A stretch of 64,000 nt of DNA from Prevotella sp. (GTDB lineage Bacteria > Bacteroidota > Bacteroidia > Bacteroidales > Bacteroidaceae): positions 62,001-126,000 of the forward strand of contig JALETQ010000017.1 of assembly GCA_022781445.1 (NCBI GenBank). Direction: 5' to 3'. A program made the translations under genes and the position numbers. Shown piece by piece: positions 32,401-41,200 of this stretch. The notes below the pieces were generated by a model. It was not told where the DNA came from. It searched no databases and was given only the letters and a program-made list of their open reading frames with translations. Each line of letters begins with the position of its first letter. Positions within the stretch are counted from its first letter, which is position 1.

Positions 32401-33074
32401 CCGAATTGGCAAAAGACGAACTGCGACGCGTGAAACATGAAAACGAAAAGCTCTATGTGTCCAACAGCGTTTTGGACAACTGCCTGAGCACGCTCAAGCA
32501 CGAAACGATGTACTATCCGGCACGTATCAGGCAGATGCTCGCCGACGGCAAATACGATTTCGAGGAGATTAGGGAAGTGGCGGTCTACTATAAGGAACTC
32601 TATTCGCTGCTCGGCCTTCAGGCACGCCGTCAGCTCGAAGGCATCAGGATGGAGGTTCGACCCGTGCAACTCGCCGAGGTGGTCGGCAACAAGTATGTCG
32701 CCACTTTCGAGAACGTGAATCCGGATATCACCATTCCGGCACCTCCCGTGACACTGACCCATCTCTATGACCTGCTTCACAAGCACGGACATACGCCGAA
32801 GGCCGCTGTCACGGTGTCACCGAAAGACCGTCGTTACATCGAGTGCCGCATACATTTTGACGGCCTCCGGTTATCCGCCGGCGAGTGCATGCAGCTGTTC
32901 ACGCCAGGCAACACCGACAACCTGCCCTATATCATCTGCCGGCAGATCGTGAGAGACATCGGCGAACTGTCCAATGCGCGGGGCTGCGGCATCGTGGCCG
33001 AACCGCTTGCCGGGGGCGGTGTTGTCGTGATCATCACCCTGCCCGTATACAATCATCGAGAAATACCTGAATAA
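29460..33074 (+). CDS. Large membrane sensor protein with two histidine-kinase-like modules (DUF5112/DUF5113-like)
   Basis: Lipoprotein signal, TPR-like periplasmic region, TM (VMIGAVLFSIVLLVCLLIAFVYL), HATPase (NTMADNARKFTPDGG, DTGRGM, HGFGLLNCRGII, SSPGKGSRFFF), second hydrophobic segment, periplasmic region, TM (VAIVILALILFAIFPAYYLLYY), LKHETMYYPARIRQML and a degenerate ATPase fold. Confidence 0.8.
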   Translation: MKRMKDRSSFRILKAWMPAVLSAIMLWSCGSPGSPVFDALNDRAYDFRYRNLDSTEHAARQVTDSREADKDAKAEAFNHLAFVSVARMDYNLARRQLDTVNMLTRNQIELAAADVQRMRICQRQAQNKDFYNYREQARRRMKRIGEETDMLTKRQRLRFVYVKSEYEIVTSTYFYYIGLEQKSALALANIDETGDILQDTAQYLNYLYNMGAGGIVTQGTQAEINQREFDDLLACYRLAEECGYPYWEANSLQALSEHLQEKKARGRLIRDNLPDIRFLNTDNVPDSLLAGNFARRALDIFLRYGDVYQTAGAYRTLAKCYWAIGDYAASLDCLYRALENRLIERAPDLVASIREQLSVVYSSIDDKPRSDYNRNIYLDMQEKTRQDRYLESRAEQLDRSVFQLNVMIGAVLFSIVLLVCLLIAFVYLRRHRKNLYSTETLLQPLEQWKKENEQQDLRQREINEELAEEKQLYSLRWEKNMKQHVEQRAKVSVVYGITPFIDRIVNELYLLTTRSDESKERREERYQYILELTDNINRLNNFLTDWIQLRQGKLNLQIVSFRLQPLFDMVAKSRMAFRLKGVTLIVEPTDDVVKADPVLTLFMINTMADNARKFTPDGGKVVIGSRATDDYVEISITDTGRGMNPEEQSRLFTLNVDVAAPHKGETAGDSDEDKRGGRRHGFGLLNCRGIIEKYRKLSPLFNVCLLNVESSPGKGSRFFFRLPKGITRTVAATCLVLSQAWTPLQAATQPTEKPRYKVQTRANRYADKVYYANIRHEYEQALLYSDSAIRVLNDSYRKLQPGGTDTLRSQGSISVMPPEIKWFHKHLKMEYDAILDIRNESAVAALALHRWDAYRYHNKVYTQLYKEMSADNTLGRYVQIMQRSEANKNVAIVILALILFAIFPAYYLLYYRHKVYYRFCYEQVGRINDLLLSPKSAQEKLDTIGSMTDERFPTELRNVVQRIIAALHRSVRSTMKMETDTELAKDELRRVKHENEKLYVSNSVLDNCLSTLKHETMYYPARIRQMLADGKYDFEEIREVAVYYKELYSLLGLQARRQLEGIRMEVRPVQLAEVVGNKYVATFENVNPDITIPAPPVTLTHLYDLLHKHGHTPKAAVTVSPKDRRYIECRIHFDGLRLSAGECMQLFTPGNTDNLPYIICRQIVRDIGELSNARGCGIVAEPLAGGGVVVIITLPVYNHREIPE

Positions 33075-33077
33075 ACC

Positions 33078-33803
33078 ATGGAAAGTTTCAAAGTTATCAT
33101 CGTCGAAGACGTACCCTTGGAGTTGAAGGGAACCGAAGGAATCCTGCGTCACGACATTCCCGAAGCCGTCATCATCGGCACCGCCGACAGCGAAGCCGCC
33201 TACCGGAAGCTGATGAAAAAGGAGTTGCCCGACCTCGTTTTGCTGGATCTCGGGCTGGGAGGCTCCACCACCATCGGTGTGGAACTATGCCGACAAACCA
33301 AGGAGATGTACCCTGCCATCAAGGTGTTGATATTCACCGGAGAGATTCTCAATGAAAAATTGTGGGTCGACGTACTGGATGCCGGATGCGACGGCATCAT
33401 CCTCAAGAGCGGAGAAATGCTCACCCGCAACGACGTGGCAAGCGTGATGGTGGGCAAGCGGATGGTGTTCAACCAACCCATTCTGGAGAAGATCGTGAGT
33501 CGTTTCAAGACGCTCGTCGGCAACAGCCTCCTCAAACAGGAAGCCCTCGTGGACTACGAGATCGACGAATACGACGAGCGATTCCTGCGCCACCTCGCCT
33601 TGGGCTACACCAAGGAGCAGATCACCAACCTGCGCGGCATGCCTTTCGGGGTCAAGAGTCTGGAGAAACGGCAGAACGAGCTGGTTCAGAAACTGTTTCC
33701 CAACGGAAACGGCGGAGCGGGCATCAACGCCACGAGGCTCGTCGTGAGAGCCATCGAACTGCGAATCATCGACATCGACAATCTCGTGCCCGATGAAGAA
33801 TGA
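33078..33803 (+). CDS. Response regulator with REC domain and divergent HTH C-terminus
   Basis: VIIVEDVPLELKGTEGIL, DLVLLDLGLGG, KVLIFTG, DGIILKSG; C-term FLRHLALGYTKEQITNLRGMPFGVKSLEKRQNEL. Confidence 0.88.
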   Translation: MESFKVIIVEDVPLELKGTEGILRHDIPEAVIIGTADSEAAYRKLMKKELPDLVLLDLGLGGSTTIGVELCRQTKEMYPAIKVLIFTGEILNEKLWVDVLDAGCDGIILKSGEMLTRNDVASVMVGKRMVFNQPILEKIVSRFKTLVGNSLLKQEALVDYEIDEYDERFLRHLALGYTKEQITNLRGMPFGVKSLEKRQNELVQKLFPNGNGGAGINATRLVVRAIELRIIDIDNLVPDEE

Positions 33804-33917
33804 AGCAGGGACTGCACGACTGACCCCTGCCGGCATCTTTTCACCACACCGACCGACGGGCCACATCCCCGCCACAGCGGCGACATCGTGCGCACCATCG
33901 ACGCAACCCATATCGAG

Positions 33918-34550
33918 ATGAAAGATAACAAGCAAGACAAGAAAAAGGAACTTCCCGGACGCATCCTGCTCGCAATGCTCTTATTCCAGCTGTTGCTCTT
34001 TCCGGCATCATGGCTCGTGACGGCCCTTTTCCCGGAGTTGGCAACCAATTCTCTGTTGTCCGACGAGGGCATCCGTCGCTTCTTGGGTTACTTCACGTCC
34101 AACCTGCAGTCGCCCTTCCTCATCTGGCTGCTTCTGCTGTCGATGGCCTACGGGCTGTATACCGGGAGCGGACTTTCGGAAGCCCTTTCCCGCAAACGCC
34201 ACGGCGGCAAGTTGGCCTACCTGCACAACTTCGCCCTCAAGGTGGTTGCAGCCGAAGCGGTGGTGTCTGTCATCATCCTGACACTTCTCCTTGCCCTGCC
34301 CTCCGGCCCGATGTTGAGCGTCACGGGACAGGTTTTCCCCAGCAGTTTCAGCCGCAGCGTCGTTCCGCTGCTGGCAATGGCCGTGAGTGCCTTCTCCATC
34401 ACCTTCGGCATCTTCAGCCGCACCATGCGGAAGGTATCCGAAATGTTTGAAGCCATGAAGAAAGGGCTCGCCGACTGCAGTCCTTTCATCATCTATTTCA
34501 TCGTGGTTGTCGAACTGTTTTATTCCTTGCGATTCATCTTCGGCTTCTGA
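33918..34550 (+). CDS. Integral membrane protein, function not recognised
   Basis: Several hydrophobic helices (ILLAMLLFQLLLFPASWLV, FLIWLLLLSMAYGLY, VVSVIILTLLLAL, FIIYFIVVVELFYSL). Confidence 0.65.
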   Translation: MKDNKQDKKKELPGRILLAMLLFQLLLFPASWLVTALFPELATNSLLSDEGIRRFLGYFTSNLQSPFLIWLLLLSMAYGLYTGSGLSEALSRKRHGGKLAYLHNFALKVVAAEAVVSVIILTLLLALPSGPMLSVTGQVFPSSFSRSVVPLLAMAVSAFSITFGIFSRTMRKVSEMFEAMKKGLADCSPFIIYFIVVVELFYSLRFIFGF

Positions 34551-34552
34551 AT

Positions 34553-34650
34553 GATGAAACCCAGATCGGTCATGAGAGCGTTTGTTAATACATTTCCTGT
34601 CGTTCACGTCACTTTCCAGCAGGTATCTCATGACCGGTTTGGGTAAAAAA
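34553..34650 (-). repeat. Internally deleted R1 copy retaining both termini
   Basis: AAACCCAGATCGGTCATGAGAGCGTTTGTTAATACATTTCCTGTCGTTCACGTCACTTTCC...TATCTCATGACCGGTTTGGGTAAA. Confidence 0.85.
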
Positions 34651-34687
34651 AAGAGAAGCCCGGGATGCGGAGAAAGAAAAAAAGAAA

Positions 34688-35129
34688 GCAGTGTCTCTGT
34701 AAGCCGGGTTCTGTTTCGCTGATGCCTCTCGACAACAGCGACGCCTGCCATTCATCTAATGCGCAAGTCACCCTGCGCCTTGAGCATTCCACCCTCCACC
34801 GTATGCCCGGAGACATTCGGACGGGCAGCCCTCAAACGGTGGTATACGCGAACTTGCAGCCTCCGGTTGGCACGGCCGGATGATCACCCATCCGCCGGTG
34901 GTCTCTTACACCACCTTCTCACCCTTACCTCCGTATTGCCCTCCGACACGCCCTCAACCGCGAACGGTTGCAGGCAGGCACGAATGGAAGACGAAACGCA
35001 GGCGGTTATTTTCTTCTGCCTTACCCTACTGTCGCCAATAGCTTCTATTTTCGGAAGCGGAGTACCCTGTGCTGCCCGGACTTTCCTCCCGCAGCCCTTT
35101 GGCTGCCGGCGGCAGAGCCGAGACACTGC
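34688..35129 (-). ncRNA. rnpB: RNase P RNA, bacterial type A-like
   Basis: On the minus strand: GAGGAAAGTCCGGGCAGCACAGGGTACTCC near the 5' end, AGTAGGGTAAGGCAGAAG, and ACAGAACCCGGCTTACAGAGACACTGC at the 3' end; P1 helix AGACACTGC/GCAGTGTCT closes the ends. Confidence 0.95.
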
Positions 35130-35279
35130 ATTCTGCCCGCAAAGGTACAACTTTTTTCAGTATGGCAGGCTTACTTCCATCATTATTATCCCGAAACAAT
35201 ACTCCGGCAACCGATCTCAGAAGAAGTAGGGGAAAAAGAAGTCGGAGCGTTTACCCCCATCGGCCACAGGAGCATCCGA

Positions 35280-35450
35280 TGCTTCATTCCATTCCCAAAC
35301 ATGACATTTTCCGGCCGGCACGGTTCACTTGCCGGCATCTTGCCTGCCGTTTTGTCTTGCCGCAGTCCGCTGCACCGGCAACAGGCCATCCATCAATCCG
35401 AACGACAACCAGACGGTACCGTCCCATAGCCTCATGACCGTACCGGGTCA
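35280..35450 (-). repeat. Divergent R1 copy
   Basis: CTTGCCTGCCGTTTTGTCTTGCCGCAGTCCGCTGCACC...CATCAATCCGAACGACAACC...CCTCATGACCGTACCGGGT. Confidence 0.6.
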
Positions 35451-35531
35451 GGTCAAGGGTTTCAACGGGCATCGGGTACATCTTTATCATCGTTTCACTA
35501 CACCTCTTCATCGACGTTTCGGTATCTTGAC

Positions 35532-35601
35532 CGAATTCCCAACCCGTTGAAAAATATTTCCCAACGGGTTGAGAAATATTTTTCAACGGGTTGGGAATTC
35601 G
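35532..35601. repeat. 22-bp-period CCAACGGGTTGA array with a perfect 28-bp inverted repeat
   Basis: CGAATTCCCAACCCGTTGAAAAATATTT / CCCAACGGGTTGAG / AAATATTTTTCAACGGGTTGGGAATTCG; units at 35538, 35560 and 35582. Confidence 0.92.
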
Positions 35602-35786
35602 ATAGTGTACCTGTTCCGTTCATTCAATCCCTACCGATCAGCATGACAATATGCCAGTCGTTGCCTGACAGGCGCGCTGCCTGACGGCCGATTTATCTGG
35701 ATGTAATCCGTTTCACCGTCAATGAAACGACAATCAATACGATACCGGAGGGCATCACAAGTCCAACGGTGAAGACTTCACACAAG

Positions 35787-35978
35787 CCCAAATCGGTCAT
35801 TAGCGTCCTTGGCTGATTTTGTCCGATTGTCGAGCAGATGTGCTGACATTACCACGAAGGCGTAGCGGGCTACGGCGAAAGGCAATGGCAGCACAGATGA
35901 CGGCAAGCGGACTAAAGCAGCAAGTAAGCATGACGGTATGGACAAATCCAAGTAATTGCGTCCGACCGATTTGGGATA
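35787..35978 (+). repeat. R1 copy
   Basis: CCCAAATCGGTCATTAGC ... GCGTAGCGGGCTACGGCGAAAGGC ... GACCGATTTGGGATAAA. Confidence 0.7.
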
Positions 35979-36035
35979 AAAGAAGCCAAGCGGCCCGTCG
36001 GCAACAGAGAGTTGCGCAACGGGCCGCTTGGCTTC
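35978..36035 (-). terminator. Long terminator hairpin downstream of lpxA
   Basis: 17-bp perfect arms GAAGCCAAGCGGCCCGT (35982-35998) / ACGGGCCGCTTGGCTTC (36019-36035), inner GCAAC/GTTGC stem, T tract on the minus strand. Confidence 0.8.
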
Positions 36036-36084
36036 AGCCCCTATCCGTTATCGGCCATAAGTGCCGTAACGAATCGGGTGAGGT

Positions 36085-36861
36085 TTATTGTTTTCCGATC
36101 AGGCCTTTCGACGACGACTCAAGGAAGGCAATGACCGAACGGATCTCTTCGCTGTCGGGCACTTGTTCCCTGATTTGGATGATGGCATCGAACAGACTCG
36201 TCTGGCTGTGAAACACCAGCCGGTAGGCATTGGCGATGTGCTTGATGACTTTGTCGCTGAATCCCAGCTTGCGGCACATCACCGCATTGACACCGTTGTA
36301 AGTGCCTTCGGGAGAAACCACGACATAAGGCGGTACATTCCGTCCGAACGATGTTCCCGACTGAATCATGACGGCATCGCCCACATTCGAGCCGCGATGC
36401 TGAATAACACCCGAAGAGAAGATGGTGTGGCTGCCGACGGTACAGTTTCCGGCAATTTTCACGCTGTAACCGAGTACGCTGCAGTCGCCCAACGTCGAGT
36501 CGTGGGAGATGTGCGAGCCTTCCATCAGTACGTTGTTGTTTCCCACAACGGTCTTTCCGTCGGCATGGGTGGCACGGTTGATGACCACGTTCTCGCGGAT
36601 GATGTTGTTGTCGCCGATGGTCAGCAACGACTCTTCGCCCGCAAACTCATAGTCCTGCGGCAGAGAAGCCAGTGCGGTGTATTGGAATACTTGGTTTCCC
36701 GACCCCATCCGCGTTCCGTTGAGGATGCTCACATAGGGGTAAATGATGCAGTTGTCGCCGATGACCACATCGTCTTCGATATATACGAAAGGATAAATCT
36801 TGCAATTGTCGCCGATGACTGCCTTTGGCGACACCTCGGCTCTGGGGCTTATATCGTTCAT
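36085..36861 (-). CDS. lpxA: LpxA-family acyl-ACP--UDP-N-acetylglucosamine O-acyltransferase
   Basis: Hexapeptide repeats and IGDNNIIRENVVINRATHADGKTVVGNNNVLMEGSHISHDSTLGD; track start 36900 probably too long. Confidence 0.85.
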   Translation of the reverse strand: MNDISPRAEVSPKAVIGDNCKIYPFVYIEDDVVIGDNCIIYPYVSILNGTRMGSGNQVFQYTALASLPQDYEFAGEESLLTIGDNNIIRENVVINRATHADGKTVVGNNNVLMEGSHISHDSTLGDCSVLGYSVKIAGNCTVGSHTIFSSGVIQHRGSNVGDAVMIQSGTSFGRNVPPYVVVSPEGTYNGVNAVMCRKLGFSDKVIKHIANAYRLVFHSQTSLFDAIIQIREQVPDSEEIRSVIAFLESSSKGLIGKQ

Positions 36862-36889
36862 TTTGTCTTCATTTTGAGGTTCGACATGC

Positions 36890-38281
36890 TTAGTTGGCAC
36901 CTCCTCCGAGTGCCTGATACAGGTTTACGACGGCTTGCATCTTCCTGAAGTCGTCGGTGATCTTCGACAATTTCACGTTGAGCAGGCTCTGTTGGGCGGT
37001 GATGATCTCAAGGTAGGTGCTGCCCGAGCTGTTGAAAAGCATGCGGGTGTCATCGACATTCTTTTCCAAGATGGCTATCTGCGCATCTTCGAGCTTGCTC
37101 TTCTCGTCCGACGAGTTGTAGAGGACAAGGGCGTTGCTCACCTCGTTTCCGGCTTTCAAAATGGCGTTCTGCCATGTGTTGTAAGCCTGTTGATACTGGG
37201 CTTCGGCCACTTTCAGTCCGGCAACGAGCTGTCCTTTCATGAAGATGGGCTGCACAAGGCTTCCCACTGCCGAGAGGAGCCACTTGCCGGGATTGACCAC
37301 TGCACCGCCGGCACTGTTGGTGAAGATGCCAGAAGCACTGATGTTGAGGTTGGGATAGAAGCGCGAGCGGGCGGTCTCTACACCGTAGAAGCACTGTGCA
37401 AGCTTCATTTCGGCAGCATGCACGTCGGCGCGGTTGGCCAGCAGGGCGATACCCACTCCCGTCGAGAACGACGAGGGCAGATGCTGTTCTTCGAGCTTAC
37501 CGCGGGCGATGGATTGCGCCGGCTGCCCCAGCAGGAGCGAGAGTGCATTTTCGGTTTCCCTGATTTGCCGTTTCATGTCTACCATCTGGGTCTGTACCGA
37601 GTAGTAATTGGACTCAGCCGTCTGCACACCGGTGGCACGGGCGCGGCCGAACTCCATCTGCAGCTTCATGGTTTCCCATGTGTCTTTGGTGAGTCTGCTC
37701 ATGTCCTCGAGTATCTCCTGTTGCTTGTCGAGCATCAAGAGCGTGTAATACATGTTGGCCACAGAGGCGATGACGTTGGTCTTCACCACCGTCTGATAAT
37801 CCTTCGTTGCCAGCAGAGCCACCTGCGACCCGCGTTTTTGCGACAGCAGGCTGCCAAAGAGGTCGACGTTCCACGAGGCATTGACAGGCAGCTGGTAGGT
37901 CTGCGTTGCCTTGCCGCCGTCCCACGAGGCGATGGTGCCCTGCGGGGTGAAGGTGAACTGGGGCAGGAAGGCCAGCTTGGCTGCCTTGAGTTGTGCCTCG
38001 GCCATCTGTACGTTGAGGGCGGCATTGAGCAGATCGACATTGTTGCCGAGCGCGGTCTCGATGTGTTCCACGAGGTGTGCATCGGTGAATACGCTGCGCC
38101 AAGGCAGGTTTCCGAAACCCGAATCGTTCACGTTGACCGAATCGACTGGCTCACTGACATCGCGCATCAGCCCTTGGGTATTTACTTCCGGACGCTCGTA
38201 AGTGCCGTAGAGGCTCTTACAGCCGGTCATCATCAGGCCCGCGAGTGCCACGAGCCCCATATTTTTCAGTTTCATTGTCAT
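36890..38281 (-). CDS. TolC/OprM-type outer membrane efflux lipoprotein
   Basis: Lipobox LAGLMMTGCKSL; LPWRSVFTDAHLVEHIETALGNNVDLLNAALNVQMAEAQLKAAKLAFLPQ. Confidence 0.93.
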   Translation of the reverse strand: MTMKLKNMGLVALAGLMMTGCKSLYGTYERPEVNTQGLMRDVSEPVDSVNVNDSGFGNLPWRSVFTDAHLVEHIETALGNNVDLLNAALNVQMAEAQLKAAKLAFLPQFTFTPQGTIASWDGGKATQTYQLPVNASWNVDLFGSLLSQKRGSQVALLATKDYQTVVKTNVIASVANMYYTLLMLDKQQEILEDMSRLTKDTWETMKLQMEFGRARATGVQTAESNYYSVQTQMVDMKRQIRETENALSLLLGQPAQSIARGKLEEQHLPSSFSTGVGIALLANRADVHAAEMKLAQCFYGVETARSRFYPNLNISASGIFTNSAGGAVVNPGKWLLSAVGSLVQPIFMKGQLVAGLKVAEAQYQQAYNTWQNAILKAGNEVSNALVLYNSSDEKSKLEDAQIAILEKNVDDTRMLFNSSGSTYLEIITAQQSLLNVKLSKITDDFRKMQAVVNLYQALGGGAN

Positions 38282-41200
38282 TGTTCCTCCTTTTGTTGCA
38301 CACCCGCTTTCATGTCGGGGCATTGGGTGAATTGTTCCATTTCGTCAGCCACATCGGTATTTTCGTCGTCGAAGGCGAGCGGCTTGAATCGTTCCTGCAG
38401 TGACTGGAAGGCCACGAATAGTGCCGGGACGACGAATATCTGGCACAATGTTCCGATTAACATACCTCCGATGGCGGCAGCACCGAGCGTACTGTTGCCG
38501 TTTTTGCCGACGCCCGAGGCAAACATCATCGGCAACAGGCCGATAATCATGGCAAACGAGGTCATCAGGATGGGTCGCAGACGGGCACCGGCACCAAGAA
38601 TGGCCGCCCATGTGATTGCCATGCCGGTGGAACGGCGTTCGAGAGCGAACTGAACAATCAGGATGGCGTTCTTCGCCAGCAGACCGATCAGCATGATGAG
38701 CGAAATCTGCATGTAAATATCGTTCTGGTGACCGAACATCTGTGTGAACAGGAAGGCACCTGCCAAGCCGAAAGGAACGGACAGAATGACCGAGAGAGGC
38801 AACAGGTAGCTTTCGTACTGGGCACTCAGAATGAGATAAATGAAGATGATACACAGCACGAAGATCAACGCCGTGGCATTGCTCGACTCGGCTTCCGAAC
38901 GGGTCAATCCCGAATATTCGTAGGTATAACCGGCAGGCAACACCTCGTCGGCCACCTCCGAAATGGCCTTCATGGCTTCACCCGAAGAGTAGCCGTCGGC
39001 AGGACTGACGTTCACGCTGATACTCGTAAAGAGGTTGAAGCGGTTGATGTTCGACGGCCCGTACACACGTTCGAGCGAGCAATACTCGGTGATGGGTGCC
39101 ATGCCGTTGGGTGTTCTGACATAGATGTTCTTCAATCCGTCGGGCGACATGCGGCTCGCCGGGTCGGCCTGGATCATCACGCGGAACAGTTTGTCGTAGG
39201 CATTGAAGTTTGATGCATACAATCCTCCGTAATAACCCTGCAACGTCGTGAGTACGGTAGCGGGCGAAATGCCCGATTGCTTGCACTTGGCGACATCGAC
39301 ACCGACCATGTATTGCGGATAGTTGGGATTCCAAGAAGTCTGCGCTGTCTGAATTTCGGGACGCTCATTGAGCTTCCGGAGATAGTCTTGGGTGATGTTG
39401 AAGAACTTGTTGATGTCGCCACCGGTACGGTCTTCCATCGACAGGGTAATCGAATTGGTGAGCGAGTAACCCATGATCATCGGCGGTGCAAAGGCGAGGA
39501 CCTGCGCATCTTTGATATTGGCGGTCTGTTTGTAGATCATGCCCAACACAGACATGTTCGACATCGGGTCGACGAAGAAGCGCATGATGCCGTCGCCTTC
39601 CCACAAACCGGCCACCTTGTGGAAGAAACCGTTTGAACGTTCGGAGAAGGGTTTGAGCTTGATGATGAAGGTTGCCTGATCCGAACCCTGTCCGGCGATA
39701 AAGTTATAACCCTTGATTTGCTCGCGCGACTGAATGGCGGGATTGGCCGCGAGCATGGAGTCCACTTGGTTGATGACCTTCTGCGTGCGCTCGGCACTGG
39801 TGGCAGGGGGCATCGAAATGGTACAGAACAGCACGCCCGTATCTTCATCGGGCACCAAACCCGTGCGGGTGGTCTTCATCGTGACAACGAGGAGGGCGAT
39901 ACCCACCACCACCAGCGCACCCGTGAGAACGGGCTTATTGATGAAATGACGCACGCCACCCTTATATTTATTGATGGTTTTGTCGAAAGCGGTGTTGAAG
40001 GCAGTGTGGAATCGCGCAATGCCGCTCATCTTCCGGGCATTGCCGTGTTCGTCTTTGGGTTTGAGGAAGATGGCACAAAGGGCGGGCGACAGTGTCAAGG
40101 CGTTGACAGCCGATATGAAAATGGAAATGGCCATCGTCACGCCGAACTCACGATAGAACGTACCCGACGTTCCACCGAGGAACGACACCGGTATGAAAAC
40201 CGAGGCCATGACGAGCGTGATGGAGATGATGGCACCCGAAATCTCGTTCATCGCGTCGATGCTTGCCCGCAGCGAACTCTTATAACCCAGATCGAGCTTG
40301 GCATGAACAGCCTCGACGACCACGATGGCATCATCGACCACAATCGCGATGGCGAGCAGCAAAGCCGACAGCGTGAGCAGGTTGATGGAGAATCCGAACA
40401 CATTGAGGAAGAAGAACGTACCGACGAGCGACACCGGAACGGCAATCATCGGGATGAGCGTCGAACGGAAGTCCTGCAGGAAGATGTAAACCACGAAGAA
40501 AACCAGCACCAAAGTGATGAACAACGTGAAGATCACCTCCTCGATCGACGCATACAGGAAGTCGGTCACGTCGTAGTTGATCTTGTATTCCATGCCCGGC
40601 GGAAAGTTTCTGGAAGCCTCTTCCAGCACCTTCTTGGCGTTTTGGGCAATTTCGTTGGCGTTGGATCCGGCCACCTGCTGCACCATACCCATGACCGAAG
40701 GCAGGTTGTTGTTGCGCATCGCCACAGCATACGACTGTTCACCCAGCTCGATCTTTGCCACGTCCTTGAGCAGAAGTGTCTGACCTCCCTGTCCGCTGGA
40801 GATGATGATGTTGCCGAATTCCTCGGCACTCTTCAGCCTTCCTTTGTAACGCATGGAGTATTCGTAGGCAACATTCGACTGTTCGCCGAACGAACCGGGC
40901 GCAGCCTCGATATTTTGTTCGGCAAGTACCGCCGTAATGTCGCTCGGCATCAAGCCATACTGCTTCATCACTTCGGGCTTGAGCCATATACGCATGGTAT
41001 AAATACTGGTACTGAAACTGTTTACATCGCCGACACCCTGCACACGTTTCAGGGCCGGCATGATGTTGATGTTGTTGTAGTTCGTCAGGAACTGCGCATC
41101 ATATCGTCCTCCCTTCGAGGTGAGCGAGTACATGAGTACCTGCGACGACTGTCGCTTGGTCACCGTCACACCCACACGGGTCACTTCGGCAGGCAATTGG

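Noticed and set aside
30873-32792. 639-aa minus-strand ORF opposite the sensor gene (also 29148-30836)
   Set aside because: Antisense to a gene with clear kinase motifs.
35819-36211. 130-aa plus-strand ORF
   Set aside because: Spans an R1 copy, the terminator hairpin and antisense of lpxA.
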